Below are positions 16,086-25,892 of a stretch of DNA of 64,000 bases, one piece after another. The notes under the pieces were generated by a model that was given only the letters and a program-made list of their open reading frames with translations, was not told the DNA's origin and did no database searches. Within the stretch, counting starts at the first letter, position 1; each line of letters begins with the position of its first letter. This stretch comes from Chitinophagaceae bacterium (GTDB lineage Bacteria > Bacteroidota > Bacteroidia > Chitinophagales > Chitinophagaceae): assembly GCA_023957755.1 (NCBI GenBank), contig JAMLGT010000007.1, forward strand, positions 156,258-220,257, read 5' to 3'. A program made the translations under genes and the position numbers.

Positions 16086-18281
16086 TTACCTTTTCCTCTC
16101 CCCGGGATTATACTGCTCCTGCGCATGGGTCATTACGTCTTCTTTGTAGAACCACACCTCTTTAAACTGTCCCTGCGCATACATTTCACCCTGATCAAAA
16201 AAATGAGGTGATGCCGGATTTCCACTTTCGCCTCCTGCAAGCAGGCTTTTAGCTTTCACTTTCTGCCCAAATTCCACCGCACACACAAAACTATTCCCAT
16301 TTACACCATAACGTTTCAAAGTTCCAGGAAAAGCACGGCTGGAATAGGATGGAAGCATCCCCCAGGCAGATGAAGCAAAACCAACCGGAATACTTGATTT
16401 GTTATCATCAAAATGATTTTCAATGTCTCCACTGATTCGCTGAAAACGATTCACTTCGCCCCAAGGCATCTTCCACGAACCAAACTTCATTTCCAGTTCT
16501 CTGACCGTTGCTAAGAGGGGTGGCAAAAGCTGTGATGCATCCGCCGTTGAAGCAAAAGCTAACGTCTTGTTCACCGTGCTGTTTTCTTCACCCTCCCGCA
16601 CCTTCGTCCGATACACCCGGGGCATTATCTTCTCGCCCCAATAAATCGCCAGGGTGGTGGCAACCGAGTTTACCGAAGAGTGAAAATTCCATTGAGAAAG
16701 CATCTTAACAGGTTCCTTTAACCCGCTCTTCAGAGAATCTCCATCAGGCAAGCCATTATATGCCTTTACAACTGCGGGTATAAGCGATTCAAACGCCATC
16801 AGATAGGTATCATACCCCTTTCCAATTACCTTGTCGAGGGTGTATTGCTGCTCCGTAGGAAGTATTCTTACTGCATTCAGACCACGGAAGTTTTGCTCAT
16901 CGGGCGCCATATAAGCAGGATAATCTTCCCGCTTCGGGCTGAACGGACCCGCCGCTGTAAATGGTGTACTGTTACAATTCTCTATCCATCCATTCTCAGG
17001 ATTATAAATATGAACCGTTTCATCTACAGGATGAAGGCCTTTCCAGTCAGTTTTGGAAGTAGTACCATCTACAGGCTGACTCCAGTCAATAGTGGGGTCA
17101 CGCCTTGGGATAAAATTGCCATGCCAGTATGCTATATTTCCTGCCGCATCTGCATACACGGTATTATTTGATGCATTTGCCAGAAGGCCCATTATCTCTT
17201 TATACTCCTGAAAACTCCCTGCCTTCGTACGCTTCCAACTCTGAATAAGGCCCCTTATATTTCTGTTGTCAGATTTTACGGTTACCCATCTGGAGTTCCT
17301 TGTGCCCATTACAGGGCCGTGGCCGGTGAAATAACCTGTAAAATGCTTTTCCCGGACACCTTCAGGAGTACGATACCTGATTGTAAATTGTTTTTCATTT
17401 ACCGGCAATCTTTCTCCATCGTACAAATAAAAGTGCCTGCCATTTACAGTAGTCACATCTTCAAGGTAAGCATCTGAGACATCGGCGTAGCTGCTGGTAT
17501 GCATCCACCCGCAAAACTCATTGAATCCCTGATACACAAAAAACTGTCCCCAGGTCACTGCTCCATAAGCATTCAGTCCCTCATTACTTACTACATGCAC
17601 TTCCGGGCGAAAATAAAAAGTAACATGAGGATTGATATACAAAATCGCATGGCCAGAGGCCGTGATCCGGGGTGCAAAGGCAAATCCATTAGAGCCGGTT
17701 ACCTCTTCTTCATGAGCAACAGCAAGAGCGGTATTGATATTATCGCCGGTGTAGAATTGCCTTAAATCTCTCGCTCCGAAATTAGCAGTGCTCACTGCTC
17801 CTATACTTCCATCTGTCCAGAGCATCGGATACCAGGGCTGAAACCTTTGAATCAATTTCGGTTTCACTTCAGGATGCGTAAAGAGATAATAATTGATGCC
17901 GTCAGCAAAAGCATTACAAAGTTTTTTGAGCCACTCAGGAGCGCTTTCATAATCTCTGACTGCCGCTGCCGAATCAATTACCAACCTGGTAAGAAGGTCA
18001 TCATAGATTTTGCTTTCTCCATAGACTTCGGATAGTTGCCCCAGCTTTTCTATGTAATTCATCTCTACTCTGGGAAAGTCATCCTCACACTGGGCATAAA
18101 GCAATCCAAAAACGGCGTCTGCATCCGTATTACCATAAATGTGAGGGATACCGTAGCTATCGCGGACAATAGTTACCCGATCCGCCTGCTGTTTCCATGT
18201 CTGTGCCTCTAAAGGCGCGACTCGCTGCCCCCATACCATTGCAGGGATCAGGGTGCAGATAATAATATACAGCCTCCTCAT
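16086..18281 (-). CDS. Penicillin-acylase-family N-terminal nucleophile hydrolase
   Basis: 731 residues with a signal peptide (LYIIICTLIPAMVWGQ). RDSYGIPHIYG opens the alpha chain, then a linker, and TGSNGFAFAP contains Ser197, the residue expected to become the N-terminal nucleophile of the beta chain after self-cleavage. NNTVYADAAGNIAYWHGNFIP and the long C-terminal part are also typical. Members hydrolyse amide bonds in beta-lactams, acyl-homoserine lactones or other N-acyl compounds in the periplasm. It starts 5 bp after the M19 dipeptidase stop, so the two are probably made together and may degrade acylated amino acids or peptides. The true substrate cannot be read from the sequence. Confidence 0.85.
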   Translation of the reverse strand: MRRLYIIICTLIPAMVWGQRVAPLEAQTWKQQADRVTIVRDSYGIPHIYGNTDADAVFGLLYAQCEDDFPRVEMNYIEKLGQLSEVYGESKIYDDLLTRLVIDSAAAVRDYESAPEWLKKLCNAFADGINYYLFTHPEVKPKLIQRFQPWYPMLWTDGSIGAVSTANFGARDLRQFYTGDNINTALAVAHEEEVTGSNGFAFAPRITASGHAILYINPHVTFYFRPEVHVVSNEGLNAYGAVTWGQFFVYQGFNEFCGWMHTSSYADVSDAYLEDVTTVNGRHFYLYDGERLPVNEKQFTIRYRTPEGVREKHFTGYFTGHGPVMGTRNSRWVTVKSDNRNIRGLIQSWKRTKAGSFQEYKEIMGLLANASNNTVYADAAGNIAYWHGNFIPRRDPTIDWSQPVDGTTSKTDWKGLHPVDETVHIYNPENGWIENCNSTPFTAAGPFSPKREDYPAYMAPDEQNFRGLNAVRILPTEQQYTLDKVIGKGYDTYLMAFESLIPAVVKAYNGLPDGDSLKSGLKEPVKMLSQWNFHSSVNSVATTLAIYWGEKIMPRVYRTKVREGEENSTVNKTLAFASTADASQLLPPLLATVRELEMKFGSWKMPWGEVNRFQRISGDIENHFDDNKSSIPVGFASSAWGMLPSYSSRAFPGTLKRYGVNGNSFVCAVEFGQKVKAKSLLAGGESGNPASPHFFDQGEMYAQGQFKEVWFYKEDVMTHAQEQYNPGERKR

Positions 18282-18286
18282 ATAAA

Positions 18287-19483
18287 TTAGTTATTCAGAT
18301 TCGCCTTAAAAACCCTGATAAAGTTTCCTCCCATTATCTTAAAGATATCCTCTTTGGAATACCCTCTACGTACAAGCTCCTTAGTTATAAGCGGATATTT
18401 GGTTACATCAGTTAGCTTTTGCGGAGTTACCGATATTCCGTCAAAATCGCCGCCAAGGCCTACATGATCAATGCCGGCAAGCTTAATAATATACTCCATG
18501 TGGTCAAAGAGAAGGCTAAACGGCGCCCTTATGGCATCCAGTTCTTTCTGATACTTTTTACCTATCCGTGCCCTAATGGCCTCATTAGTTAAACCGGCTT
18601 TTCTGAGTGAATCCCTTTCTGCAGCACGCCTCATATTCATAGCCTTCAACTTTCCCTCGGCAGTGCTGTCCAGAAAAGCTGCATAAAAATTCAGGTCTAT
18701 GACCCCGCCATTTTTCCCAACCGCTATTATCTGATCATCTTTCAGGTTTCTGAATACCGGACAAAGCGTATAGGCATTACTGTGCGAAACAAGTACCGGT
18801 TTAGTTGAAATTTTGATTGCATCCCAGAAAGTCTGCTCCCCTACATGACTGAGATCCACCATCATCCCCAATTCATTCATCCTCCTTACTACCTGTCGGC
18901 CAAACTCACTGAGGCCTTTCTTTTGCGAGGTAGTGTCCACCTTTCCCTTTACCATCTGGTTCCCGGATTCGTACTCAGCACTGGTAGCCCATGAATTATT
19001 ATTATTCCACGTAAGCGTCATATATCTGACACCACGCTTAAAAAGATTATCAAGTTTGGTCAGGTCATCCTCTATCATGTGGCCACCTTCCACTCCCATC
19101 ATGCTGGCCAGTTTTCCGGCTTTTACAGCTTCGTCCAGTTCTTTGCCATTGGTTACTATCATCATCTTATCTGGATTCCTTGCCACCCACGCGTATAGGG
19201 AATCTATTTCACGATTTGCGAAATTGTATGGGTCTTTCTGCTCTCCTCCACAAAAAATAGAAAACACCTGCACATCGAGGCCCCCTTTCTTCATTCGCTT
19301 CAGATCGCTATGAGTCTTACCTGAAAGGTCGCTATCAAACAGATACCCACTCTCTACGCAGGTAGAGATAATATCATTATGCGAATCGGTAACAATGGCT
19401 TCTTTATGAATTTTCTTGTAATTCTGTGCAGAAAGAAAAGAAAAAGTGGCACAAAGGAAGAGGGTAAGCATACATCTGGACAT
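18287..19483 (-). CDS. Membrane dipeptidase, peptidase family M19
   Basis: 398 residues with a signal peptide ending near AQ20. The zinc ligands are seen in TDSHNDIIS (His35, Asp37), GVEGGHMIEDD (Glu), LSHVGEQTFWD (His) and VLVSHSNAYTLCP (His). VGLGGDFDGI is the conserved late motif with an active-site Asp. M19 enzymes cleave dipeptides, including D-amino-acid-containing ones and some beta-lactams. The ordering with the downstream acylase and the upstream lytic transglycosylase suggests a set for peptide or cell-wall fragment turnover. Confidence 0.92.
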   Translation of the reverse strand: MSRCMLTLFLCATFSFLSAQNYKKIHKEAIVTDSHNDIISTCVESGYLFDSDLSGKTHSDLKRMKKGGLDVQVFSIFCGGEQKDPYNFANREIDSLYAWVARNPDKMMIVTNGKELDEAVKAGKLASMMGVEGGHMIEDDLTKLDNLFKRGVRYMTLTWNNNNSWATSAEYESGNQMVKGKVDTTSQKKGLSEFGRQVVRRMNELGMMVDLSHVGEQTFWDAIKISTKPVLVSHSNAYTLCPVFRNLKDDQIIAVGKNGGVIDLNFYAAFLDSTAEGKLKAMNMRRAAERDSLRKAGLTNEAIRARIGKKYQKELDAIRAPFSLLFDHMEYIIKLAGIDHVGLGGDFDGISVTPQKLTDVTKYPLITKELVRRGYSKEDIFKIMGGNFIRVFKANLNN

Positions 19484-19602
19484 AAGACAAGTTTTAGGTA
19501 TCCAAATGTAAATTAAAATGAGTAACTGATCAGAGGAATATGGATGAAAGGCTCATCCGAACTGATTATTGATATGCAGTAACGGTTACTTAGAACACCC
19601 GA

Positions 19603-20424
19603 CTAAAACTCCATCATTGTAGTGGCATCTTCGCCCTGAACTGAATCCATCTTTGCAATCTGTATTTTTGCAGGCTCCTCAAGATCAAGGCTATTCTGCA
19701 GAAATTTATCATAATTCATCTCTACGACATTCAGCGCCAGGAATCGCATTACGAAAGCTCTTGTTTCAGCAGGGAGATATTGCTTCAGGCTCCAGTAGTC
19801 TTTTGCACCGCTTTTTCTCATAGCCAGATTCACTCTTCCGGGCCCACAATTGTATGCGGCTACCACCAGAAGTGGATCGTTATTATATACTTTTAACTGG
19901 TATCTTATAAACTTAGCAGCTGCTACTGTTGATTTTCTAAAATTCTTTCTTTCATCATTGCCATCGGAAATACTGAGGCCATACTCTCTTGCCAGCTCAG
20001 GCATAAACTGCCAGTATCCCACAGCTCCAGCCGGAGACACGGCATGTGCCGTAAAATTAGACTCCAATGCCGGAAGCACCTGAAACTCGCGCGGCACATC
20101 ATATCTGTCAAAAATCTCCCTCGCTATTGGCATGTAATCTTTACCTCTTCTAAACATCAATTTAATATAAGCTCTTTCACGCTTCACATACTGCTTAATA
20201 TACCCTTTGCTCTCTTCCCTGTGTTCACGCAGAATAGCCGGATAGCGCACTCTGTTCGGATTATCTATCTCGTAATAGTCTGCAGCTCCGCCATCACTCC
20301 TTAGAGTGTCCACTTTTGCAGTATTTTGAATTCCTATAAAACGATCAGCTGAAGTGGTGACAATCCCAATTGCGACCAAAAAAACAACTAACGTTAGTAA
20401 ACTCTTTGACTGAATCTTTTTCAT
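19603..20424 (-). CDS. Membrane-bound lytic murein transglycosylase (SLT domain)
   Basis: 273 residues from the ATG at 20424; 15 more codons upstream are open but precede the hydrophobic segment (SLLTLVVFLVAIGIVTTS), so the internal start is preferred. The SLT domain runs from about residue 97: FQVLPALESNFTAHAVSP holds the catalytic Glu121, then AVGYWQFMPELAREYGL and VVAAYNCGPGRVN, all conserved in family GH23. It cuts the MurNAc-GlcNAc bond of peptidoglycan with formation of an anhydro product. The C-terminal tail (after ~235) has no recognisable LysM domain. Confidence 0.9.
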   Translation of the reverse strand: MKKIQSKSLLTLVVFLVAIGIVTTSADRFIGIQNTAKVDTLRSDGGAADYYEIDNPNRVRYPAILREHREESKGYIKQYVKRERAYIKLMFRRGKDYMPIAREIFDRYDVPREFQVLPALESNFTAHAVSPAGAVGYWQFMPELAREYGLSISDGNDERKNFRKSTVAAAKFIRYQLKVYNNDPLLVVAAYNCGPGRVNLAMRKSGAKDYWSLKQYLPAETRAFVMRFLALNVVEMNYDKFLQNSLDLEEPAKIQIAKMDSVQGEDATTMMEF

Positions 20425-20562
20425 AACTTCCAAATTTTCAAGATCAAATGATTCGCTCACGCTCTCCAAACATCTGCGCTTTCGCAGGAAAAGGATTATT
20501 TAAGAATTTTTACCCCGTGTTATCGGCTGTATTACCGATATATATTCTATTAAAAGATTTTG

Positions 20563-20593
20563 CAAATTTAAGCTTCAGGCGCCATGAAGACAA
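20563..20593 (-). promoter_or_regulatory. Promoter of the lytic transglycosylase gene
   Basis: On the minus strand TAAATTTG (20570 to 20563) matches the TAnnTTTG -7 box, with TTG at 20593-20591 about 20 bp upstream. A small inverted repeat TATCGG/CCGATA (20521-20540) lies in the leader. The remaining bases between the transglycosylase and lysozyme genes show nothing else I can name. Confidence 0.4.
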
Positions 20594-20848
20594 GCTTTGA
20601 CCGTCTGAAACTTGTTAAAAATTCCGCCGCAATTCTAAGTAAGATTATTATAAACAGCTGATTACTAACACATTAATACATAATCTACTGTTTTTCAATT
20701 CACATTTTCTTTAGAAAATTACACTATTATAGGCAAAATTAATGCCACTAATCCTATCCTGCCTCATTATGCTCCAGATAATCAGCTTATTCAATTCTAT
20801 AGTGCGAAATATGAATAGCAGGGAACCATAAGTTAATACATTTGCGTT

Positions 20849-21625
20849 GTGGCAAAGCGACGTATAAAGAAGATTTACTATCTCGGTTTCAAGATATTTC
20901 TCTCTTTCTGCATTCTGGTTGTGGCCGTATTGGCCGTTATCTACTTTTTCAGAGCCGGGAAACCGGTATTTTACCCGGGATTTGGCATCACCATACCATC
21001 CGGATACAGTATTCATGGTATCGACGTGAGCCGGTATCAGGGAAATATTGAATGGGGTGAGGTTAAGAATATGGAATCGATGGGGCTTAAGATCGGGTTT
21101 GCCTTTATAAAAGCAACAGAGGGTAATACAAGGGTGGATCGGCAGTTCGAAAGAAACTGGAAGAAAGCAAAAGAACAGGGCATTCCGACAGGCGCCTACC
21201 ACTTCTTCATTCCCGGTAAAGACCCTCACACTCAGGCGGCGAACTTCATACAAACAGTTACTTTATCCCCGGGGAACCTCCCTCCTGTATTGGACATCGA
21301 AAAAACAGGGCGCTTATCAGTAAGTCAGCTTCGCTCCGAAGTGCAGCAATGGCTCGATAAGGTAGAATCTCATTATGGCGTCACCCCTATCATCTACACA
21401 AACATTTCATTTTATGAAAAGTATTTCTCTTCCGGTTTCGAAAAATATCCAATCTGGATAGCCCATTATCTGCAACCCCACAAACCCAGGACAGAGAGGA
21501 AATGGACATTTTGGCAACACAGCGAGGTGGGGCAAGTAAACGGCATCAGACACAAAGTAGATTTCAATGTTTTTTACGGAGACAGCAGCGATTTCAAAAA
21601 GTTACTCTTTGGTGCACTGCCATAA
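20849..21625 (+). CDS. GH25 lysozyme with N-terminal membrane anchor
   Basis: 258 residues starting at a GTG. A membrane helix (about 17-34) follows a basic N-terminus, so the enzyme is probably anchored with its domain outside the inner membrane. The GH25 domain shows GIDVSRYQGNIEW (Asp59), FAFIKATEGN, GIPTGAYHFF and PVLDIEKTG (Asp149, Glu151), the acidic residues of this muramidase family. WTFWQHSEVGQVNGI and VDFNVFYGD close the domain. A TACATTTG box at 20837-20844 is only 4 bp from the start codon, so either transcription is almost leaderless or the box is accidental. Confidence 0.92.
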   Translation: MAKRRIKKIYYLGFKIFLSFCILVVAVLAVIYFFRAGKPVFYPGFGITIPSGYSIHGIDVSRYQGNIEWGEVKNMESMGLKIGFAFIKATEGNTRVDRQFERNWKKAKEQGIPTGAYHFFIPGKDPHTQAANFIQTVTLSPGNLPPVLDIEKTGRLSVSQLRSEVQQWLDKVESHYGVTPIIYTNISFYEKYFSSGFEKYPIWIAHYLQPHKPRTERKWTFWQHSEVGQVNGIRHKVDFNVFYGDSSDFKKLLFGALP

Positions 21626-21688
21626 TCCGGATATTGGAAAATGGAAGTAGCCGGGAAATAATTATCTTGGTCAATTAAACACTCACAA

Positions 21689-22018
21689 ATGACAATAGCT
21701 CAGGCACAACTAGAAGTAGATCAGTGGATAAAAGAAAAGGGAGTCAGATATTTTGACGAGCTCACCAACCTGGGAATCCTGATGGAAGAAGTAGGAGAAC
21801 TGAGCCGGATTATGGTAAGGACTTATGGGGAACAATCGTTCAAAGATTCAGACAAAGACAGGCATCTCCAGGATGAACTCGCAGACGTATTATGGGTACT
21901 CTTGTGCATTGCTAATCAGACAAATACTAACCTCACAGAAGCTCTGAAAGAGAACTTTGAGAAGAAGAATTCACGAGACCATTCGCGTCACAAAACAAAT
22001 CCTAAGCTAAATCCATAA
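21689..22018 (+). CDS. MazG-like nucleotide pyrophosphohydrolase
   Basis: 109 residues, the size of a single-domain MazG-like protein. ILMEEVGELSRI gives the E-E-x2-E motif and DELADVLWVLLCIAN the E-x2-D motif that together bind Mg2+ and the nucleotide phosphates. Such enzymes hydrolyse (d)NTPs to monophosphates, often as housecleaning. The lysine/histidine-rich last 15 residues look disordered. It has its own 63-bp upstream gap. Confidence 0.85.
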   Translation: MTIAQAQLEVDQWIKEKGVRYFDELTNLGILMEEVGELSRIMVRTYGEQSFKDSDKDRHLQDELADVLWVLLCIANQTNTNLTEALKENFEKKNSRDHSRHKTNPKLNP

Positions 22019-22092
22019 GCGGAATAAAAATATAGGAGATTGAACTTACCTTTACGCCTTCTGAGATTTTTTAATGAAAAACCATTCCTATA

Positions 22093-23079
22093 ATGGCGAC
22101 ACAACATGTCAGACAATTTTTAGACTTCGAACAGCCGATCAAAGACCTCTACGAACAAATCGAGGCCAACCATAAACTAGCTGCCAAAAACAACTCCAGC
22201 GATTATGATGATATCAACGCAGCGTTGGAGAAGAAAATTCTTCAGAAAAGAAAAGAGATTACAGATGGGCTTACACCGTGGCAAAAAGTGCAACTGAGCC
22301 GCCATCCGGATCGCCCTTATACCCTCGAGTACATCTCAAAAATATTTACAGACTTTATAGAACTCCATGGCGACCGCAATGTGAAAGATGACAAAGCAAT
22401 GGTAGGCGGCCTCGCACTTCTGGATGGAGAATCAGTAATGGTTATCGGCCAGCAAAAGGGAACCAATACCAAGATGCGGCAACTCCGGAACTTTGGAATG
22501 GCCAACCCCGAAGGTTATAGAAAAGCATTAAGGCTGATGAAGCTTGCGGAAAAGTTTGATATCCCCATCATTACATTTATAGACACACCCGGCGCTTATC
22601 CCGGACTTGAAGCTGAAGAGCGTGGCCAGGGTGAGGCTATCGCACGAAACATTTACGAAATGCTGAAGTTACGCGTACCTGTTATCTGCATCATCATTGG
22701 TGAGGGCGCAAGTGGAGGAGCACTCGGCATTGGTGTCGGCGATAAGGTGCTGATGCTGGAAAACTCATGGTACACTGTTATCTCTCCGGAAAACTGTAGC
22801 TCTATCCTGTGGCGCAGCTGGGCACAAAAAGAGGTTGCAGCAGCGCAGTTAAAACTCACCTCAGACGATATGCTCAATTTTGGATTGGTTGATGGGTTGA
22901 TTAAAGAACCACTTGGAGGAGCCCATTGGGATTATGCCGAGGCCGCAGCCAACGTAAAAGAATATATCAAACCGGTTCTGGCTGCACTGAAGGAAAAATC
23001 GGCCGAACAACGCATAGAAGAGCGCATTGAAAAATTCGGAAACATGGGCTTTTATGAAGAAGTAAAAGCAGAAAACTAA
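22093..23079 (+). CDS. accA: Acetyl-CoA carboxylase carboxyltransferase subunit alpha
   Basis: 328 residues. [15 protein letters not shown] opens the protein, followed by [57 protein letters not shown] and [31 protein letters not shown] is near the C-terminus. With AccD it forms the carboxyltransferase that moves CO2 from biotin to acetyl-CoA, the first step of fatty-acid synthesis. The gene lies 12 bp before dapA, which starts at a GTG. Confidence 0.97.
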   Translation: MATQHVRQFLDFEQPIKDLYEQIEANHKLAAKNNSSDYDDINAALEKKILQKRKEITDGLTPWQKVQLSRHPDRPYTLEYISKIFTDFIELHGDRNVKDDKAMVGGLALLDGESVMVIGQQKGTNTKMRQLRNFGMANPEGYRKALRLMKLAEKFDIPIITFIDTPGAYPGLEAEERGQGEAIARNIYEMLKLRVPVICIIIGEGASGGALGIGVGDKVLMLENSWYTVISPENCSSILWRSWAQKEVAAAQLKLTSDDMLNFGLVDGLIKEPLGGAHWDYAEAAANVKEYIKPVLAALKEKSAEQRIEERIEKFGNMGFYEEVKAEN

Positions 23080-23091
23080 ACTTTAAATACT

Positions 23092-23979
23092 GTGAACTTA
23101 AGACAACAGTTAAAGGGAACAGGTACCGCCATTGTTACCCCCTTTAACCAACAGGATGTGGACTATGCTTCACTGGAAGCACTCATTGAGTTCAACATCT
23201 CCAATGGCGTAGAATATATCGTAACGCTTGGAACCACCGGCGAAACCCCTACTCTATCCAAAGAAGAGAAGAAACAGGTTGCCAAATTCACAGTAGAAAA
23301 GGTAAATGGAAAAGTGCCTATCGTAATCGGAATCGGCGGTAACAATTCCAAAGAAATAGCAAACCAGTTATTACATGACGACCTGAGCGACTACTCCGCT
23401 ATCCTAAGCGTAAGTCCTTATTACAATAAGCCATCCCAGCAAGGAATCTACGAGCATTACAAATTATTGGCTGACCACTCACCCAAACCTATCATTCTCT
23501 ACAACGTTCCCGGCCGTACCGGAAGCAATATCAGCGCAGAGACTACTATTCGTTTGGCAAGAGACTGTGAAAAAATCAGTGGAATCAAAGAAGCAAGTGG
23601 CAACCTGGTACAATGCATGCACATTCTGGCGGACAGGCCCGAAGATTTTTTGGTTGTCAGTGGCGATGACCATATAGCGCTCCCCCTGATAGCCTGTGGA
23701 GGCGACGGAGTGATCAGTGTGATTGCAAACTGCTTTCCTGCCGACTTTTCAGAACTCATCAGGATGGCGCTCAGGAATGATTTTCCCGGTGCTCAAAAAC
23801 TACAGTATAAATTATTAGACGCTATTGACCACCTTTTTGCTGAGAATAACCCCGCAGGGGTGAAATGTTTTCTTGCAGAAATGGGATTGATTAAAAACGA
23901 ATTCAGACTTCCTGTAGTACCCGCAAGCGAGTCCCTTCATAACAAGATCACTTCCTTCCTCAAAAATTATAAAAGTTGA
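23092..23979 (+). CDS. dapA: 4-hydroxy-tetrahydrodipicolinate synthase
   Basis: 295 residues from a GTG start. It catalyses the condensation of pyruvate with aspartate semialdehyde in lysine/diaminopimelate synthesis. GTGTAIVTPF, LGTTGETPTLS, YYNKPSQQG, ILYNVPGRTGSN (Tyr137) and ISGIKEASG (Lys166, the Schiff-base lysine) are all in place. Its TGA overlaps the TTG start of the next gene by four bases (TTGA), so the esterase may be translated by coupling. Confidence 0.97.
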   Translation: MNLRQQLKGTGTAIVTPFNQQDVDYASLEALIEFNISNGVEYIVTLGTTGETPTLSKEEKKQVAKFTVEKVNGKVPIVIGIGGNNSKEIANQLLHDDLSDYSAILSVSPYYNKPSQQGIYEHYKLLADHSPKPIILYNVPGRTGSNISAETTIRLARDCEKISGIKEASGNLVQCMHILADRPEDFLVVSGDDHIALPLIACGGDGVISVIANCFPADFSELIRMALRNDFPGAQKLQYKLLDAIDHLFAENNPAGVKCFLAEMGLIKNEFRLPVVPASESLHNKITSFLKNYKS

Positions 23980-25100
23980 ATCGGCTTCTTTTTCTCTTTC
24001 TGTTTTTATCTAATAGCACATTTGCACAACAAAGCGTAAAGCTGATTATCGACTCCTATCCTGAGAAGAAAGGCGACACATTGTTTCTTGCAGGTAACTT
24101 CAATATGTGGAATCCCGGCGACAAAGACTATAGGTTCAATGCCGGGCCCGGTAGTCCCACTCTTCAGATAAGGCTGGAAAAGGGCAACTACGAATTCAAG
24201 GTCACCCGTGGCAACTGGCAGACAGTCGAAGAACATAAGGACTTTAGTCCGATGAGCAACCGCAAAATGGCCATCCTGTCAGATACTGTCATCCACCTTT
24301 CTATAGGCGCCTGGGCCGATGACAAGCCGGGCGGCAATGCGCTGGTGACACACACTGCCTCACCACAGGTGCATATCATGGATACTGCATTCAACATGCC
24401 GCAACTCAACAGGCATCGCCGTATTTGGATATACCTCCCTAAAGGATACGGACAAACGAAAAAGAAATATCCTGTGTTGTATATGCACGACGGACAAAAT
24501 GTGTTTGATGCCGCTACTTCCTATTCAGGCGAATGGGGCGTAGATGAATTTCTGGATACGCTGAAAGCCAACTGCCGCCAGGCCATTGTGGTAGCGATAG
24601 ACAATGGGCTGAACAAAAGGATGAACGAATACAATCCCTGGGAGTTTATGAATTTTGGGAAAGGGGAAGGTGATGCATACATTGATTTTTTAGTAAATAC
24701 ACTCAAGCCATATATTGACGCGCATTACAGAACCCTGCCAAACAGGAAAAATACTTCTATTGCAGGAAGTAGCATGGGCGGATTAATAAGCCTTTACACC
24801 GTCATAAAATATCCGAAGGTATTTGGAAGCGCCGGCGTTTTTTCTCCTGCATTCTGGACTGCATCGGGTATCGACAGCACAGTAATTGCGGATGGGGGAA
24901 AACTAAAATCAAAATTATTTTTCTACGCCGGAGGTAAGGAAGGCGAAACCATGATCCCTGATATGTTACGAATCGAAAAAGAAATCAGAAGGGAAAGCCG
25001 CACACCTATCAAACAGGTGTTAGATAAAGAAGCAAAACATAATGAGGCTGCATGGAGAAAATATTTCCCGGAGTATTATAAGTGGGTATTTTGCAAGTGA
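23976..25100 (+). CDS. Esterase D/Fes-type alpha/beta hydrolase with N-terminal starch-binding-like domain
   Basis: 374 residues from a TTG overlapping the dapA stop. A signal peptide (to about residue 18) is followed by a beta-sandwich domain (about 20-112) with LFLAGNFNMWNPGDKDYRF, similar to CBM20/CBM48 folds. The hydrolase domain begins near 145: YPVLYMHDGQNVFD, then GSSMGG with Ser266 as nucleophile and a late KHNEAAWRKYFPEYYKW supplying the His. Relatives cleave siderophore, acyl-CoA or sugar-ester bonds. The carbohydrate-binding-like domain hints at a glycan-linked ester. Coupling to dapA is probably positional rather than functional. Confidence 0.8.
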   Translation: MNRLLFLFLFLSNSTFAQQSVKLIIDSYPEKKGDTLFLAGNFNMWNPGDKDYRFNAGPGSPTLQIRLEKGNYEFKVTRGNWQTVEEHKDFSPMSNRKMAILSDTVIHLSIGAWADDKPGGNALVTHTASPQVHIMDTAFNMPQLNRHRRIWIYLPKGYGQTKKKYPVLYMHDGQNVFDAATSYSGEWGVDEFLDTLKANCRQAIVVAIDNGLNKRMNEYNPWEFMNFGKGEGDAYIDFLVNTLKPYIDAHYRTLPNRKNTSIAGSSMGGLISLYTVIKYPKVFGSAGVFSPAFWTASGIDSTVIADGGKLKSKLFFYAGGKEGETMIPDMLRIEKEIRRESRTPIKQVLDKEAKHNEAAWRKYFPEYYKWVFCK

Positions 25101-25178
25101 GCTTAATACTTTTACCGCAAAAGGCATATTGAATTAATTGTAATTGCTTCAGGAAATTCAAGATGAGCGTCCCCTGCT

Positions 25179-25892
25179 TCATCCTCCCTGCAATCGCTCC
25201 ATTACCACGTGCTTATACAACCTCCCAATAGGTATCTCTGTTTTACCCAACTGAACAGCCGAACCATTATATCCTGAAATATGCTCCAGCGACACAATGT
25301 AAGACCGGTGTACCCGTAAAAATTTCTGGTCAGAGAATAAATTTTCCATTGCCGTGATAGATTGCTTCACCAGAATGTTCTTGCCATCGGTCAGGAATAT
25401 CTTCACATAGTCTTTCCAGCTTTCAATGTAAAGGATATGATCTATAAAAATCTTTTTCATATCCTTATCCACTTTCAAATACACAAATGCATCCACGGGA
25501 GATTCAGATGTATCCATAGTATGAGGCGTCTCCCTCCCTATCAACCGGTTCAGCTTGGTAACCGCCTTTACAAATCTTTCAAAAGAAACAGGCTTTACCA
25601 AATAATCCACTGCATCGAGTTCGAAGCCATCCACCGCATATTCACGGTATGCAGTAACAAAAATCACCTTAGGAGGATGGGAAAGACTCTTCAAAAATTC
25701 AGTGCCTACAATACGCGGCATTTTTATATCGAGGAAAATCACATCTACCCGATAATTGCGCAATATCCCAATTGCTTCTATAGCATTCCGGCACTGCCCT
25801 ACCACCTCCATACCACCAATCTCAGAGATATACCTCGACAGTACTTTCAATGCCGGTGGTTCGTCATCAATAAGCAGGCACTGCAGTTTCAT
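25179..25892 (-). CDS. LytTR-family response regulator
   Basis: 237 residues. The receiver domain (1-120) has LLIDDEPPA, VIFLDIKMP (Asp55, phosphoacceptor), FVTAY and YLVKPVSFERF. The C-terminal LytTR DNA-binding domain (about 135-235) shows ILYIESWKDYVKIFLTDGK, FLRVHRSYIVSLEHI and PIGRLYK. Its start overlaps the end of the histidine kinase gene by 26 bp, so the pair is one operon with the kinase first. The target genes are not visible here. Confidence 0.93.
   Translation of the reverse strand: MKLQCLLIDDEPPALKVLSRYISEIGGMEVVGQCRNAIEAIGILRNYRVDVIFLDIKMPRIVGTEFLKSLSHPPKVIFVTAYREYAVDGFELDAVDYLVKPVSFERFVKAVTKLNRLIGRETPHTMDTSESPVDAFVYLKVDKDMKKIFIDHILYIESWKDYVKIFLTDGKNILVKQSITAMENLFSDQKFLRVHRSYIVSLEHISGYNGSAVQLGKTEIPIGRLYKHVVMERLQGG

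Noticed and set aside
20711..21253. 180-codon frame on the minus strand
   Set aside because: It is antisense to the GH25 lysozyme, which has a full set of family motifs.
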